From positions 1 through 22,535 of IMG/VR virus record IMGVR_UViG_3300006192_000042: a stretch of DNA of 22,535 bases; one strand, given 5' to 3'. This stretch comes from a virus. The notes under the pieces are model-generated. The model ran no database searches and had not been told where the DNA came from. It worked only from the letters and a program-made list of their open reading frames with translations. Both the position numbers and the translations under genes were made by a program. Positions 1 through 8,444 of this stretch are shown here, piece by piece. Positions within the stretch are counted from its first letter, which is position 1; the number at the start of each line of letters is the position of its first letter.

Positions 1-1541
1 CCTTTCTCAAACTTTTCCATATTCTCAGAACCTATAGTTTTAAGCATCTGATTCATTTCTTTACCACCACCAGAAGTCTTAGCTATTTTATCTAATATAT
101 CTGAATAAGTCATAGCTCTAGTATCTATTGGTTTACCTGCTTCACTTAATAAAGTTCCAAAAGCATTATTAACATCAGCTTTCTTATTACCACCTCTCAT
201 AGCATAACTAAGAGCTAACTCAGCTCTACTAGTCTCCCATAAAGGTTTGAAGTTTTCAGGCATATTATCAGTAATTAAATTATCTATAAACTTTTGAGCA
301 TCTATATCAACCATATCTTTTTTATTAGCTTTTCTAATTTTAATAGTTTGGCCATTCATAGCTTCTCTAATATCAAATAATTCACTCATTGTAACATTAC
401 CATCACTATTCTCTAATAGCCTTTTAACTTTATTAGTTAAAGCTGAAGTAAAGTTTTCTGGTATATCTTGCATAATAGTTTTAAAATCATCTATAGGAAC
501 TTGAATTTTCTCAGGTCCCATTTCTGTAGCTATTTCTTTAACTTCATTATATCTACCTTCAGCAAAAGCTCTTTGCTCTTGTATAGGTTTAATAGCATCA
601 TCTACTTTATTACTACCTATTTGATTTTCAATAGCTTTACCTCTAGACTTACTTAATTCATCAAGAGCTTCTTTAGCCTTAGTATCAGCTTTAGCAGCTA
701 TAGTAAAATACTCTGCACCTTTTTTATCTCCTTGAGCCATAATAGCAACAGCTTTATCATAATTAGTCATTTGGTTAAGCTCTTTACCAGTAGCTTTAGC
801 AAAATTAGCATAAATATTATCAGCAGTAGCTGGGTCTAAATCAAACTCTTTAGTTAATTCATTAAGTACTTTTTGACCTTTAGTACCTAACATTTCAAAA
901 GCTTTCATAACAGCAGCTGTACCACCACCAGAAATTAACCCACTTATTGAAGCTCCTATTTTATTAGCTTCTGAACCTCTAGCTTCAGCATAACCTATGG
1001 CTCCTTCTAAAGTAAAAGCAAGTAACTTAGAACTAAAAGTTACTGGTAATGTAGCTAGTGTAGGTATTAATTTACCTAGTGTTGCACCACTAAAGAAGTC
1101 TTTATCTTGTATTTTAGAATTTAAATCTTTAATAGTTTTTTGTGCTTTTTCATCTAATTCAGAAACATCAAAACCTACTAAATTAGCTATATCTATTCCA
1201 GTTTGACCTAGACCAGCTAATGTTGATTGCATACCTAATGCTATATCTTTAGATCTTTGGTCACCACCACCAAATGTTGTACCTATTCCATGTTTATCTC
1301 TTTTCCAATCTGTCATAGCTTCTTGAGCTTCAACTTTATCACCAGTTTCACTAAGTACTTTTCTATATACATCAGTTGCCATTTCATTTCTAGGCCCTTG
1401 AATAGGATTAGTAGGTTGAGTAACTTCTGTAGTATCTAGACCTAAATCAGTAGGATTAACTTCAAGACCCAAATCAGTAGGATTAACCTCATTAGAAGCT
1501 ACGTTACTAAAACCCATGTCATCTAAATTAACTTCTTGCAT
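1..1541 (-). CDS. Large internal virion protein, N-terminal part (runs off left edge)
   Basis: This open frame starts at an ATG at 1541 and runs uninterrupted to position 1, giving at least 513 residues with no stop. A good AAGGA ribosome site lies just upstream, and the start overlaps the end of the portal gene by 14 bp. The N-terminus has three related nine-residue units (EVNLDDMGF, then EVNPTDLGL twice). Residues about 150-210 are hydrophobic and small-residue rich, and could insert into or cross a membrane. The rest is highly charged, helical-looking sequence. A long, helix-rich protein after the portal at the end of a podovirus structural operon is typical of internal or ejected virion proteins. 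No lytic transglycosylase motif is visible in this part, but the C-terminus is missing. The function rests on position and composition, not on a recognised domain. Confidence 0.72.
   Translation of the reverse strand, partial: MQEVNLDDMGFSNVASNEVNPTDLGLEVNPTDLGLDTTEVTQPTNPIQGPRNEMATDVYRKVLSETGDKVEAQEAMTDWKRDKHGIGTTFGGGDQRSKDIALGMQSTLAGLGQTGIDIANLVGFDVSELDEKAQKTIKDLNSKIQDKDFFSGATLGKLIPTLATLPVTFSSKLLAFTLEGAIGYAEARGSEANKIGASISGLISGGGTAAVMKAFEMLGTKGQKVLNELTKEFDLDPATADNIYANFAKATGKELNQMTNYDKAVAIMAQGDKKGAEYFTIAAKADTKAKEALDELSKSRGKAIENQIGSNKVDDAIKPIQEQRAFAEGRYNEVKEIATEMGPEKIQVPIDDFKTIMQDIPENFTSALTNKVKRLLENSDGNVTMSELFDIREAMNGQTIKIRKANKKDMVDIDAQKFIDNLITDNMPENFKPLWETSRAELALSYAMRGGNKKADVNNAFGTLLSEAGKPIDTRAMTYSDILDKIAKTSGGGKEMNQMLKTIGSENMEKFEK
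1437..1490 (-). repeat. 27-bp tandem repeat within the internal virion protein gene
   Basis: Two adjacent 27-bp units (1437-1463 and 1464-1490) differ at only a few bases and encode EVNPTDLGL twice (residues 18-35). A diverged peptide copy, EVNLDDMGF, sits at residues 3-11. The near-identical DNA suggests recent duplication. Confidence 0.85.
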
Positions 1542-3393
1542 TATTATATCCTTCTGGTTTAGCATCATTTGTTGCACCCATAGCACTTAACATAGCTTGG
1601 CCATTACCTCCACCTGGGTTACTACCTTGATTAACTGTACGAGGGTCCATAGGTTGAGCACCAGTTAACTTAGCTGCATTCTTATAGAATATTTGACTAA
1701 TCTCATCTGAATTTCTACCTTTTAACGACTGTATATGCATACCTGAAATTTGTAAGAAATCACCAGGAGATACAGCACTAAGAGCTTGACCAGCTGGACC
1801 TGATAATATAGCTTCAAGAGTTAATCTCTCTAAATCATCAGTATCATTATAAACAGCAGTAGATATATCTAAATCATACTCTAAATCTTCAAGTGAAGTA
1901 TCTGGGTCTATTACAGGTTGTAAAGTAATAGTATCTGTTTCTTCATCATACTCATATTCATCATAATAAACTATTTCTTCTTCACCATTAGAATTAGGTA
2001 ACGTTAAAGGTTTATTAAGTTCTGACCATCTATCACCAGTTTTTTGGTCTGTTAATCTAAGATACTGATTAGCTTTAAAATAAACTTTAGCAGTTTGTAA
2101 AATAGATTCACCCATTTCTGTATAAGCAAATTCTAAAGTTTCTGTTAAATATCTTAAAGCAACTACTGCAGAGTTTTGTTGTAATTTAACTTGTCTACCT
2201 GAAGCAGAGGAACCAGCAAAACCTAAGAAAGAATCATTCATACCTGTAATCTTTTGACATCTATCTAAAGCAGAATCTATTATTTGATATTGAGAAACTA
2301 TATCAGCAGATACATTATCTATTTTAATACCATTTAGGTCATTAACCTTCATAAAACTATTAACTCTTTCAAACTGTCTTCTAAAGTCTTCAAAGTCTTC
2401 AACTGCACCATCTTGAATATATACTTTATTAGTATTAACTAAAAGTTGTATTTGAATAAGAGCTTGATTAATAGATTTTTGAGTTTCTTTTAACTCTCTC
2501 ATAACACCATAAGTTTCGGCAATATTACTATACTCTAATTTAATAGGTCTATATTCAAATCTTTCTAAGTGACTTAAATCTATTTCTTCTAGTATCTCAT
2601 TATGTGACCATACACAAGATTTAATATTACCTTCATTATCTTTATATTGAGTCTCAATAACTAGATAATTATGATAATAATGATATCTACCAACAAAAGC
2701 TCCATTAAACTTAGCTGTTAAATCATAACCAGCTATATTTTCAGTGTTTTGGTCTTCATAAAGCTTCTTAACTTTTTCTACTCCATATAGTCTAATCATT
2801 TCTTCTTCAGGTACCCATTTCCATCTACTAATAAATCTACCATCTGAATAGTCATCTTTCTTAGCCATAGGGTCAGTAGCTACTTCATCCCATGGAATAT
2901 GATCTACTTCGACTTTAGTCATATCAGTACCAAATCTATCTTTCTTATTAACTTTCTTACCTTTAGCCCTAAAACATAGTTGCCCAGAAAGTATAATATC
3001 TTTCTCTAACTTAGCTTTAAGTCTTTTAAAGTTATTATCTTTTAAAGTATAATCAACCACATCTTGGCCTATAGAAGCTCTTAAACTATCATCAATATTA
3101 TCTCCACGAACTAGTATTGTACTAACTACAGTACTTAAATAACCAGTCATCATTCTAGTATACATTTTAATAATATTAAATGTTTCTGCCGGTTGACCTC
3201 TTCGTCTAAGAATATTTAACTGACTATTAGTATAGTGTCTATTATGATATAAATCTACTATTTCTAACGTTTCTAATCTAGAACTTTCATAAGTCTCAAG
3301 ACTAATTTTTAACCAATCTTGTAACTTTTCTATTTTAGATGTAGTTGGATTATTTACTGTAGCTACTCTATAATTATTATTTTGTGTTTTCAT
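1528..3393 (-). CDS. Portal protein, P22-type
   Basis: This is a 621-residue protein with the length and pattern of large podovirus (P22-like) portals, the dodecameric ring at the capsid vertex through which DNA enters and leaves. Visible features are the RRRGQP segment at residues 63-68 followed by an N-I-I-K-M helix, a tryptophan/acid-rich domain, and a central stretch of the form YGVMRELKETQKSINQ that matches the long conserved portal helix. The acidic C-terminal third is followed by a Gly/Asn-rich tail. The start overlaps the end of the preceding gene by 17 bp and has GGTGG upstream. Its position is unusual: portal genes normally follow the large terminase, but here about 15 kb of other virion and lysis genes intervene. 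The portal call is fairly secure from the overall pattern, although no alignment was run. Confidence 0.82.
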   Translation of the reverse strand: MKTQNNNYRVATVNNPTTSKIEKLQDWLKISLETYESSRLETLEIVDLYHNRHYTNSQLNILRRRGQPAETFNIIKMYTRMMTGYLSTVVSTILVRGDNIDDSLRASIGQDVVDYTLKDNNFKRLKAKLEKDIILSGQLCFRAKGKKVNKKDRFGTDMTKVEVDHIPWDEVATDPMAKKDDYSDGRFISRWKWVPEEEMIRLYGVEKVKKLYEDQNTENIAGYDLTAKFNGAFVGRYHYYHNYLVIETQYKDNEGNIKSCVWSHNEILEEIDLSHLERFEYRPIKLEYSNIAETYGVMRELKETQKSINQALIQIQLLVNTNKVYIQDGAVEDFEDFRRQFERVNSFMKVNDLNGIKIDNVSADIVSQYQIIDSALDRCQKITGMNDSFLGFAGSSASGRQVKLQQNSAVVALRYLTETLEFAYTEMGESILQTAKVYFKANQYLRLTDQKTGDRWSELNKPLTLPNSNGEEEIVYYDEYEYDEETDTITLQPVIDPDTSLEDLEYDLDISTAVYNDTDDLERLTLEAILSGPAGQALSAVSPGDFLQISGMHIQSLKGRNSDEISQIFYKNAAKLTGAQPMDPRTVNQGSNPGGGNGQAMLSAMGATNDAKPEGYNNARS

Positions 3394-4744
3394 TAGTTAC
3401 CACCCATTTACCATTAACTAGTTTAGCAGTTTTACCTTGATGAGGTCCCTTTGGTACAACCATAGTAGCACCTTCTTTAAACTCTTGATTACCAAATTTA
3501 TAAGTTTTAGCAGAATAACTAGTTTTATTTTTAGGAGCTAGCATTTGCTTCTTAGTTAAATAAGTATATGGGTGTGAATTTTTAATACTTTCTAACACTG
3601 AGCTAGTTGTATTTCTAGCTGCATCTAACATACCAGAAGTAGTAGCTATATTAGCTTCTCTAGTTTTTGCTGGGTCAAACAACATATCTTTATATTCTCC
3701 AAGCTCTGGAATTGAGAAAGCAGCTCCAGTTTTCATTGTTAAATAATCTAATAAAGCTACTCTAGCTGAAGAGTTAAGCTTTTGTAGTTTTTGATCTAAA
3801 GCAGCTTTATCTTTTTCATCACCAGAACCTAAATATCTATTAATATAAGACCCTGCATTAGTTAAGATATTATACTCTTCATCAGTCATATTTTCTAATT
3901 GACTTTTTACTTTTTCAATAGTATTTAAAGCCGCAGGTAACTCAGTAATATATTTATTAGTATTTGCACCTATAGTTTTAGCATCACTTTCTACTTCTTT
4001 AGCAACTTTAAGTACATCAACTTCTTCTCCATTAACATTAAAAGTACCTTCTCCAGACTCTAAAGCTTTATTCCAATTATCTTTATCTTTAAATGGGACA
4101 TCTTTTATATTACTAACTTGTAGCTTATTCATAGCTAATTGTTCTGATGGTTTAACTTCATCAGGTCTTAAAGCTTTCATAGTTTCAGCTTGTAACTTTT
4201 TAGTTTCCCAGATTTGTTTATTCTTTTTAAAAGCTTCTTCTGCTTTTTGATTATGTACTGAATCTCTTTTACTAAAATAACCTATTGAAGGTAAAAACAT
4301 TTCTAATGGAACTTGTTTCTCTTTACCAGACATAGAGTCTTTAAATATAAGATTACCAGTACCATCATTTTTAACTTCAGTTATTTGTTTTAAACCTAAT
4401 TTTTGTGACATAGATTGATTAAGTAAAGGATTCTCTACATAAGCAGAATTTAAGTATCTATCATCTAAAGTACCATCTTCTGTTGGTGTAGTTAAGTAGT
4501 TATCAATATATCTATAAGATTCATCTTGAACCATTTTCATATCTTGTTGAATAAGTTGTTGTTGTAGTTGTTTAATTTGCATATTCATTTGCTCATTTTG
4601 ATTTTGAGCACCTTGTTTTTGTAAGCCAAACATTTCTCTTCTTTGTTGACCTACTTCTTTTAGTTGATTGATTTTTTCTCTAGACATTTCACCTTTTACT
4701 CCAGATGAAAGGTCTAGTGAATTAGCTATTCCTGATACAAACAT
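3377..4744 (-). CDS. Putative internal virion/DNA ejection protein, coiled-coil rich
   Basis: This is a 455-residue protein of unknown precise function. Residues about 20-75 are Gln/Lys/Glu-rich with a strong amphipathic helical pattern (many Q-Q-L and M-Q-I steps) and probably form a coiled coil. The middle is charged and helical, with a Leu/Ala-rich segment near residues 320-345, and the C-terminus ends in a short basic, Gly/Lys-rich beta-like tail. It lies between the 207-residue protein and the portal. Its AGGAG ribosome site overlaps the stop of the upstream gene, which suggests translational coupling. Position and composition fit the internal or ejection proteins that podoviruses encode beside the portal and tail genes. 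It could instead be a tail-associated protein. No catalytic motif was seen. Confidence 0.6.
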   Translation of the reverse strand: MFVSGIANSLDLSSGVKGEMSREKINQLKEVGQQRREMFGLQKQGAQNQNEQMNMQIKQLQQQLIQQDMKMVQDESYRYIDNYLTTPTEDGTLDDRYLNSAYVENPLLNQSMSQKLGLKQITEVKNDGTGNLIFKDSMSGKEKQVPLEMFLPSIGYFSKRDSVHNQKAEEAFKKNKQIWETKKLQAETMKALRPDEVKPSEQLAMNKLQVSNIKDVPFKDKDNWNKALESGEGTFNVNGEEVDVLKVAKEVESDAKTIGANTNKYITELPAALNTIEKVKSQLENMTDEEYNILTNAGSYINRYLGSGDEKDKAALDQKLQKLNSSARVALLDYLTMKTGAAFSIPELGEYKDMLFDPAKTREANIATTSGMLDAARNTTSSVLESIKNSHPYTYLTKKQMLAPKNKTSYSAKTYKFGNQEFKEGATMVVPKGPHQGKTAKLVNGKWVVTNENTK

Positions 4745-4753
4745 TTATTTCTC

Positions 4754-5377
4754 CTAGCCCCATAGACTCATAGTACCTGGTCTATAAGACTCAGCATACA
4801 TAGCATTATTAATTAAATTACCTACACCTTGCCCAGCTGAAGTAGCTGCACTACCATAAATACTCGCTTGATTACCATACATATTTGACATATTATTTTG
4901 TGAGTTAGCAAGGCCTTGAGCAGCTACATTTTGTTGACCTGTACCTAAAGCTAACCACCCCATTTGATTAGATGCCCATTGTTGGTCTGCTTGTTGTGTT
5001 ATACCAGCTCTATTTTGTGTAGCTTGCATGTTCATGCTCATTACACCTTCAGCTTCAATACCAGAACCTGATAGTCCTCTCTGAGCCATTTGAGCGTCCC
5101 ATGCACTTTGAGCTTCTTGGAACTGTTTATCATAAGCATCTAGTCCCATAGTTTTATATTTTTCAGGTGTAAGTGATTTATAGTATTCTGATAAGTTTTG
5201 TTCTGTAGAACCATAAACATCTAATATTCTAGCATACTGCTCTTTTTGAAAATTTAAAGCTTCTTGTGAAATAGCTGTTTGTGCTCCCATACTACTACTC
5301 AGATCACTTTGTGCTTGAGTACCTTGATAAGCAGAATATGCACCTAGAGCTAATGAACCCCAGCCTAATAAACTCAT
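4754..5377 (-). CDS. Putative internal virion protein, small
   Basis: This 207-residue protein begins with a short hydrophobic, Gly/Ala-rich segment (SLLGWGSLALGAYSAY) like the N-termini of podovirus internal or ejection proteins, which often look like a small membrane-inserting helix. The remainder is rich in Gln, Ala, Ser, Asn and Met (motifs such as AQRGLSGSG and many Q/N pairs), with few charged residues in the C-terminal half. It has a strong AAAGGA ribosome site and its own candidate promoter at 5398-5420. Together with the 455-residue protein and the portal it forms a compact module. The assignment rests on composition and neighbourhood. A tail-needle or adaptor role is less likely but not excluded. 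Confidence 0.6.
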   Translation of the reverse strand: MSLLGWGSLALGAYSAYQGTQAQSDLSSSMGAQTAISQEALNFQKEQYARILDVYGSTEQNLSEYYKSLTPEKYKTMGLDAYDKQFQEAQSAWDAQMAQRGLSGSGIEAEGVMSMNMQATQNRAGITQQADQQWASNQMGWLALGTGQQNVAAQGLANSQNNMSNMYGNQASIYGSAATSAGQGVGNLINNAMYAESYRPGTMSLWG

Positions 5378-5397
5378 AGTATATCCTTTTTTTAATT

Positions 5398-5420
5398 ATT
5401 ATATCTAAATTAATATTAAA
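5398..5420 (-). promoter_or_regulatory. Candidate promoter upstream of the 207-aa virion gene
   Basis: Read on the minus strand, the site is TTTAATA-N8-GATATAAT, with the TATAAT box at 5398-5403. The same 23-nt pattern, with the same spacing, occurs at 18284-18306 and 20502-20524, each just upstream of a late gene. There is no TTGACA-like box. The distance from the TATAAT box to the ATG is about 20 bp, so the leader would be very short. Confidence 0.55.
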
Positions 5421-5433
5421 TTAATATTAATTT
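5407..5433 (-). terminator. A/T-only inverted repeat over the end of the 906-aa gene
   Basis: Perfect 11-bp arms (5407-5417 and 5423-5433) flank a 5-nt loop and span the TAA stop of the 906-residue gene. The stem is entirely A/T, so it would be a weak hairpin, and it overlaps the candidate promoter at 5398-5420. It could be a weak terminator or simply part of the promoter's A/T-rich block. Confidence 0.3.
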
Positions 5434-8147
5434 ATATTTACATTAGAGAAAATATATCTAAAAGAATGTATTTCTCCAGTACCAATTAACTCAAGCTCAA
5501 TTGATAAGCCTTCATTATTATCAGTAGGAATTTTAATTTCTTCTACTGCTATCTTATTAGAACTTATTGTATCAGATAATACTTCTACCTCATCTACATA
5601 TATAGTAAAAGTAAAGTCTCCTTTATATGTAAGATTTATCTTTTCAAACTCTGTAAGTATATCATAACTATTACCTATAAACTTAGGAGCTTTATAATGT
5701 AACTCTAAATAGCCACCAACTTTATCTAAAATATCTTCATATAAGCTTCCATCAAATTTACCATAGAGTTTACCTTTATATACTGTAATAAAATCTATAT
5801 TAGTTAATTTACAAAATGATGGACTATTATATCTAAAATCTACAGCCATAGTATAGTTTTCACCAACCAAATAATAGACACTATTATAAACTAAAGAAGT
5901 ATAAATTTCACCTATGTCTGTTAAGTCTACTTTCTCTTTAGATAAATTAGAAACTACAGAACCTACTGATAACATAAGACCTTCATAGTCTAACCAAATA
6001 GCTGTATTTTTTAAGTTAGCTATAGATTTATATGATATACAACCACTAGTTTTAGTTAATGAACTAAGAGTAAAGTTATATTTATCTGTACCCCCTAAGA
6101 GATAAGTTTGGCTATTAGTTGTAAAAATAAGTACTCCTAATGGTGTTGAAGCTAATCCACTAACTTGACCCCCTACTCTAATACTATTAAATTCACTCCA
6201 CATATTTGGTTTACCAGGTCTAGAGAAATAAACTATGTTATTTTTATAAGCATACATAGTACCTTTATGCTCGACTAGTTGCTTTAAATCTTCTATTACT
6301 TTTAAATTTTGTGTATCTAATATATAAGGATTATACTCTTCAGCTAAAGTATCTCTATAAGTAGTTGTACCTGTAGTAGCTATATTATCTATTTCAATTA
6401 CTAATCTATATGAACTACTATATCCACCTAGTCTATATACTCTAATAACGTCAACATTAGTTTCAGTTGAGTAACTAATGTTTGTAATATCTAGCTCATT
6501 AGTTTTCTTTAAGAATGTAGCACTAAAAACTGGAGCAGATTCAAAACCAGAGTCTCTATCATAATAAGTATAAGCATATGTATACTCTTCCCATAGTTCT
6601 TTATCTAGTTCAGAACCGACAGCATTAACATTAGGTGTAGTAGCTGGTACTATCATAGATACTGGTATTAAGTCATCCACAGTAGCATTATCTGATAAAC
6701 TAGCATAATCTAGTTGATATACTTTAGTATAAATAGGATTTTCTGTAGTTAAATACATAAAGTTACCTAGTTCTACCATACTAAAAGGGTAGCTATCTGA
6801 AAAGTAATAATCATTTGGTAAAAATTTAAAATAAGCATTAGCTATTTGGTTTATAGCTAAAGTACCTTTTTTTTCACTTTGCATAATACCTTTATCAATA
6901 TTAATATTTTTATATATACTTCCTTCATTAGCAGCTAGCAGATTTGAAGCTAATATTTCACTTAAGCCTCCTCTATAGTCTAAATATACAGCTTGTTGTG
7001 ATTTCATATTATTCTCCTGATTTAATTTTGGTTGTATAAACTTCTTAGGTGTATACAATTTTGGTTGACCTCTTAATAAATTATTAGAGGCAGTAGTTAT
7101 TAAGTTTGGTAAAAACTCTTCATTAAATAACTCATTTCTTACTATGTTATCAATATCACTATCTCCACCAGAAGAAATACCATTTACTAAACTATTAGCT
7201 ACTGAGTTAACAGCATTATTATTAGTTGGTGCACCTAATGAATTAGCAACTGTACTTATGGTTTGCAAAGAATCATATAAACCTTTTATACCTGCTATAC
7301 TTAAGCCTAAGCCAGTAATTCCACCTATAGCTCTACCTGCACTCAATATTTGCATACTAGGCATTGCTATATTTGCTAAAACTGAAGCTATCTCAGCTAC
7401 TGCAGCTAAGCCAATAGTAGTACTCTTACTAGCTCCTAAGCTTTCAGCTATATCTGCTACAGCTTCAGCAGCAAAACCAAACTCTGTATTATTAGCACCC
7501 CAGTAATGGGTATTAAATGAAAACGAAGTAGTACCTATACCTACTGTAGTATTATGCTGAGTAATTGAACCTTTTTGACCAGTAGTAAAGGTATTTAGGG
7601 TATTAACCATACCAAAGACAGCTATAGAAACATCTAGACCACCTAAACTATTAGCTATAGATGTAGTAACTGTCTTTGTATTATTAAAGAATCCAAAATT
7701 AACTTCAGTAGTAACAGTAGCTTCATTACCTACAGTATTAACACCCTCAACTACCGAAATAGTATTATCTTTCATAGTAACAGAATATAAAGGAGCATTA
7801 GCTCTTACACCAATACCAAGCATACCAGCTTCAGCTATAGCATCCATTTCTTTTTGGCTAGCCATACCTACTTGTGTAGCTACATTAGAATTATTACTGC
7901 CTTCACCTCCTTCACCTCCATCACCACCAATAGAACTACCACCAAGACCAGATCTCCCAGAGCTAGTACGACTACCTTCAGCAGATAAGCTAAGGCCTTC
8001 AGGGCCACCAGCTGATACACCAATAGAAGCTCCAACTGCATCGGCAGCTTCACCTACACCACTATCTCCACCACCACTATCTCCACCTTCTCCACCATAT
8101 AGTTTAATAGGAGTAAAATAATAAACTAGAAAATCTATAACATTCAT
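5427..8147 (-). CDS. Tail tube/DNA stabilisation-type protein with 380-residue N-terminal extension
   Basis: This single 906-codon frame appears to join two proteins. Residues about 18-85 are extremely Gly/Ser/Glu-rich and low-complexity, 100-240 look beta-rich, and 240-292 are hydrophobic and Gly/Ala-rich. From residue 381 (MKSQQAVYLDYRGG) onward the sequence looks like the large beta-propeller-like tail proteins of podoviruses (P22 gp10 or T7 gp12-like roles), with many Tyr-rich beta strands and the typical VYFSRPGKPNMW segment. That protein would plug or extend the tail below the portal. Met381 has its own strong AGGAG site, so a shorter 526-residue product may also be made. The gene starts in an ATGA overlap with the upstream 99-residue gene. 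The C-terminal assignment is reasonable; the role of the N-terminal part is unknown. Confidence 0.65.
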   Translation of the reverse strand: MNVIDFLVYYFTPIKLYGGEGGDSGGGDSGVGEAADAVGASIGVSAGGPEGLSLSAEGSRTSSGRSGLGGSSIGGDGGEGGEGSNNSNVATQVGMASQKEMDAIAEAGMLGIGVRANAPLYSVTMKDNTISVVEGVNTVGNEATVTTEVNFGFFNNTKTVTTSIANSLGGLDVSIAVFGMVNTLNTFTTGQKGSITQHNTTVGIGTTSFSFNTHYWGANNTEFGFAAEAVADIAESLGASKSTTIGLAAVAEIASVLANIAMPSMQILSAGRAIGGITGLGLSIAGIKGLYDSLQTISTVANSLGAPTNNNAVNSVANSLVNGISSGGDSDIDNIVRNELFNEEFLPNLITTASNNLLRGQPKLYTPKKFIQPKLNQENNMKSQQAVYLDYRGGLSEILASNLLAANEGSIYKNINIDKGIMQSEKKGTLAINQIANAYFKFLPNDYYFSDSYPFSMVELGNFMYLTTENPIYTKVYQLDYASLSDNATVDDLIPVSMIVPATTPNVNAVGSELDKELWEEYTYAYTYYDRDSGFESAPVFSATFLKKTNELDITNISYSTETNVDVIRVYRLGGYSSSYRLVIEIDNIATTGTTTYRDTLAEEYNPYILDTQNLKVIEDLKQLVEHKGTMYAYKNNIVYFSRPGKPNMWSEFNSIRVGGQVSGLASTPLGVLIFTTNSQTYLLGGTDKYNFTLSSLTKTSGCISYKSIANLKNTAIWLDYEGLMLSVGSVVSNLSKEKVDLTDIGEIYTSLVYNSVYYLVGENYTMAVDFRYNSPSFCKLTNIDFITVYKGKLYGKFDGSLYEDILDKVGGYLELHYKAPKFIGNSYDILTEFEKINLTYKGDFTFTIYVDEVEVLSDTISSNKIAVEEIKIPTDNNEGLSIELELIGTGEIHSFRYIFSNVNIN
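7005..7018 (-). promoter_or_regulatory. Internal Shine-Dalgarno and ATG inside the 906-aa gene
   Basis: On the minus strand AGGAG (7014-7018) stands six bases before an in-frame ATG (7005-7007), which is codon 381. The spacing is ideal and the site is as strong as the true start sites in this operon. It falls exactly where the Gly-rich/hydrophobic part ends and the tail-protein-like part begins. It implies a nested 526-residue product (5427-7007), or a past fusion of two genes. Confidence 0.6.
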
Positions 8148-8443
8148 TTTACTCTCGCTTTAATAGTACCATTAGGTAATATTTTAATTATTTTACACAT
8201 TTTTAATATACTTTTATTTTTAGTATATATTATTTTATTTCTACATAAATAGCTATAATCTAATAGAAATCTTAAGTTATTTTGCTTAGTATCACTTAAA
8301 ATTAGGTAATAAATAAAATCATTATTACCAATAAGACAACAGTTATTATGGTAAACTAGAAATGTTGATTTTTTAATACTATTCATAATATCTTGTAAAT
8401 TAGCTATTTCTGGTGGTAATTTATTAAGTAAAAGCTCAAACAT
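8144..8443 (-). CDS. Hypothetical 99-aa protein downstream of the ketosynthase
   Basis: The function is not recognised. The protein is 99 residues, basic and Ile/Leu/Asn-rich, with several beta-like stretches (STFLVYHNNCCLIG, FIYYLILS, KIIYT) and a basic C-terminus. It has four cysteines, including a CC pair, but no CxxC zinc motif. It starts one base after the ketosynthase stop and ends in an ATGA overlap with the 906-residue tail gene, so it is translated as part of this chain. Its position makes it a possible third member of the ACP-ketosynthase set. A very reduced acetyltransferase-like fold is conceivable from the strand pattern, but this is a guess. Confidence 0.6.
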   Translation of the reverse strand: MFELLLNKLPPEIANLQDIMNSIKKSTFLVYHNNCCLIGNNDFIYYLILSDTKQNNLRFLLDYSYLCRNKIIYTKNKSILKMCKIIKILPNGTIKARVK

Positions 8444-8444
8444 A

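Noticed and set aside
468-1439. Three short plus-strand open frames (468-656, 997-1206, 1257-1439)
   Set aside because: They are shadows of the partial internal virion gene on the minus strand, which has an uninterrupted frame and a good start.
7144-7506. A 120-aa open frame on the plus strand
   Set aside because: It lies opposite the 906-aa gene, has no ribosome site, and its composition is the antisense of Ala/Gly-rich coding sequence.
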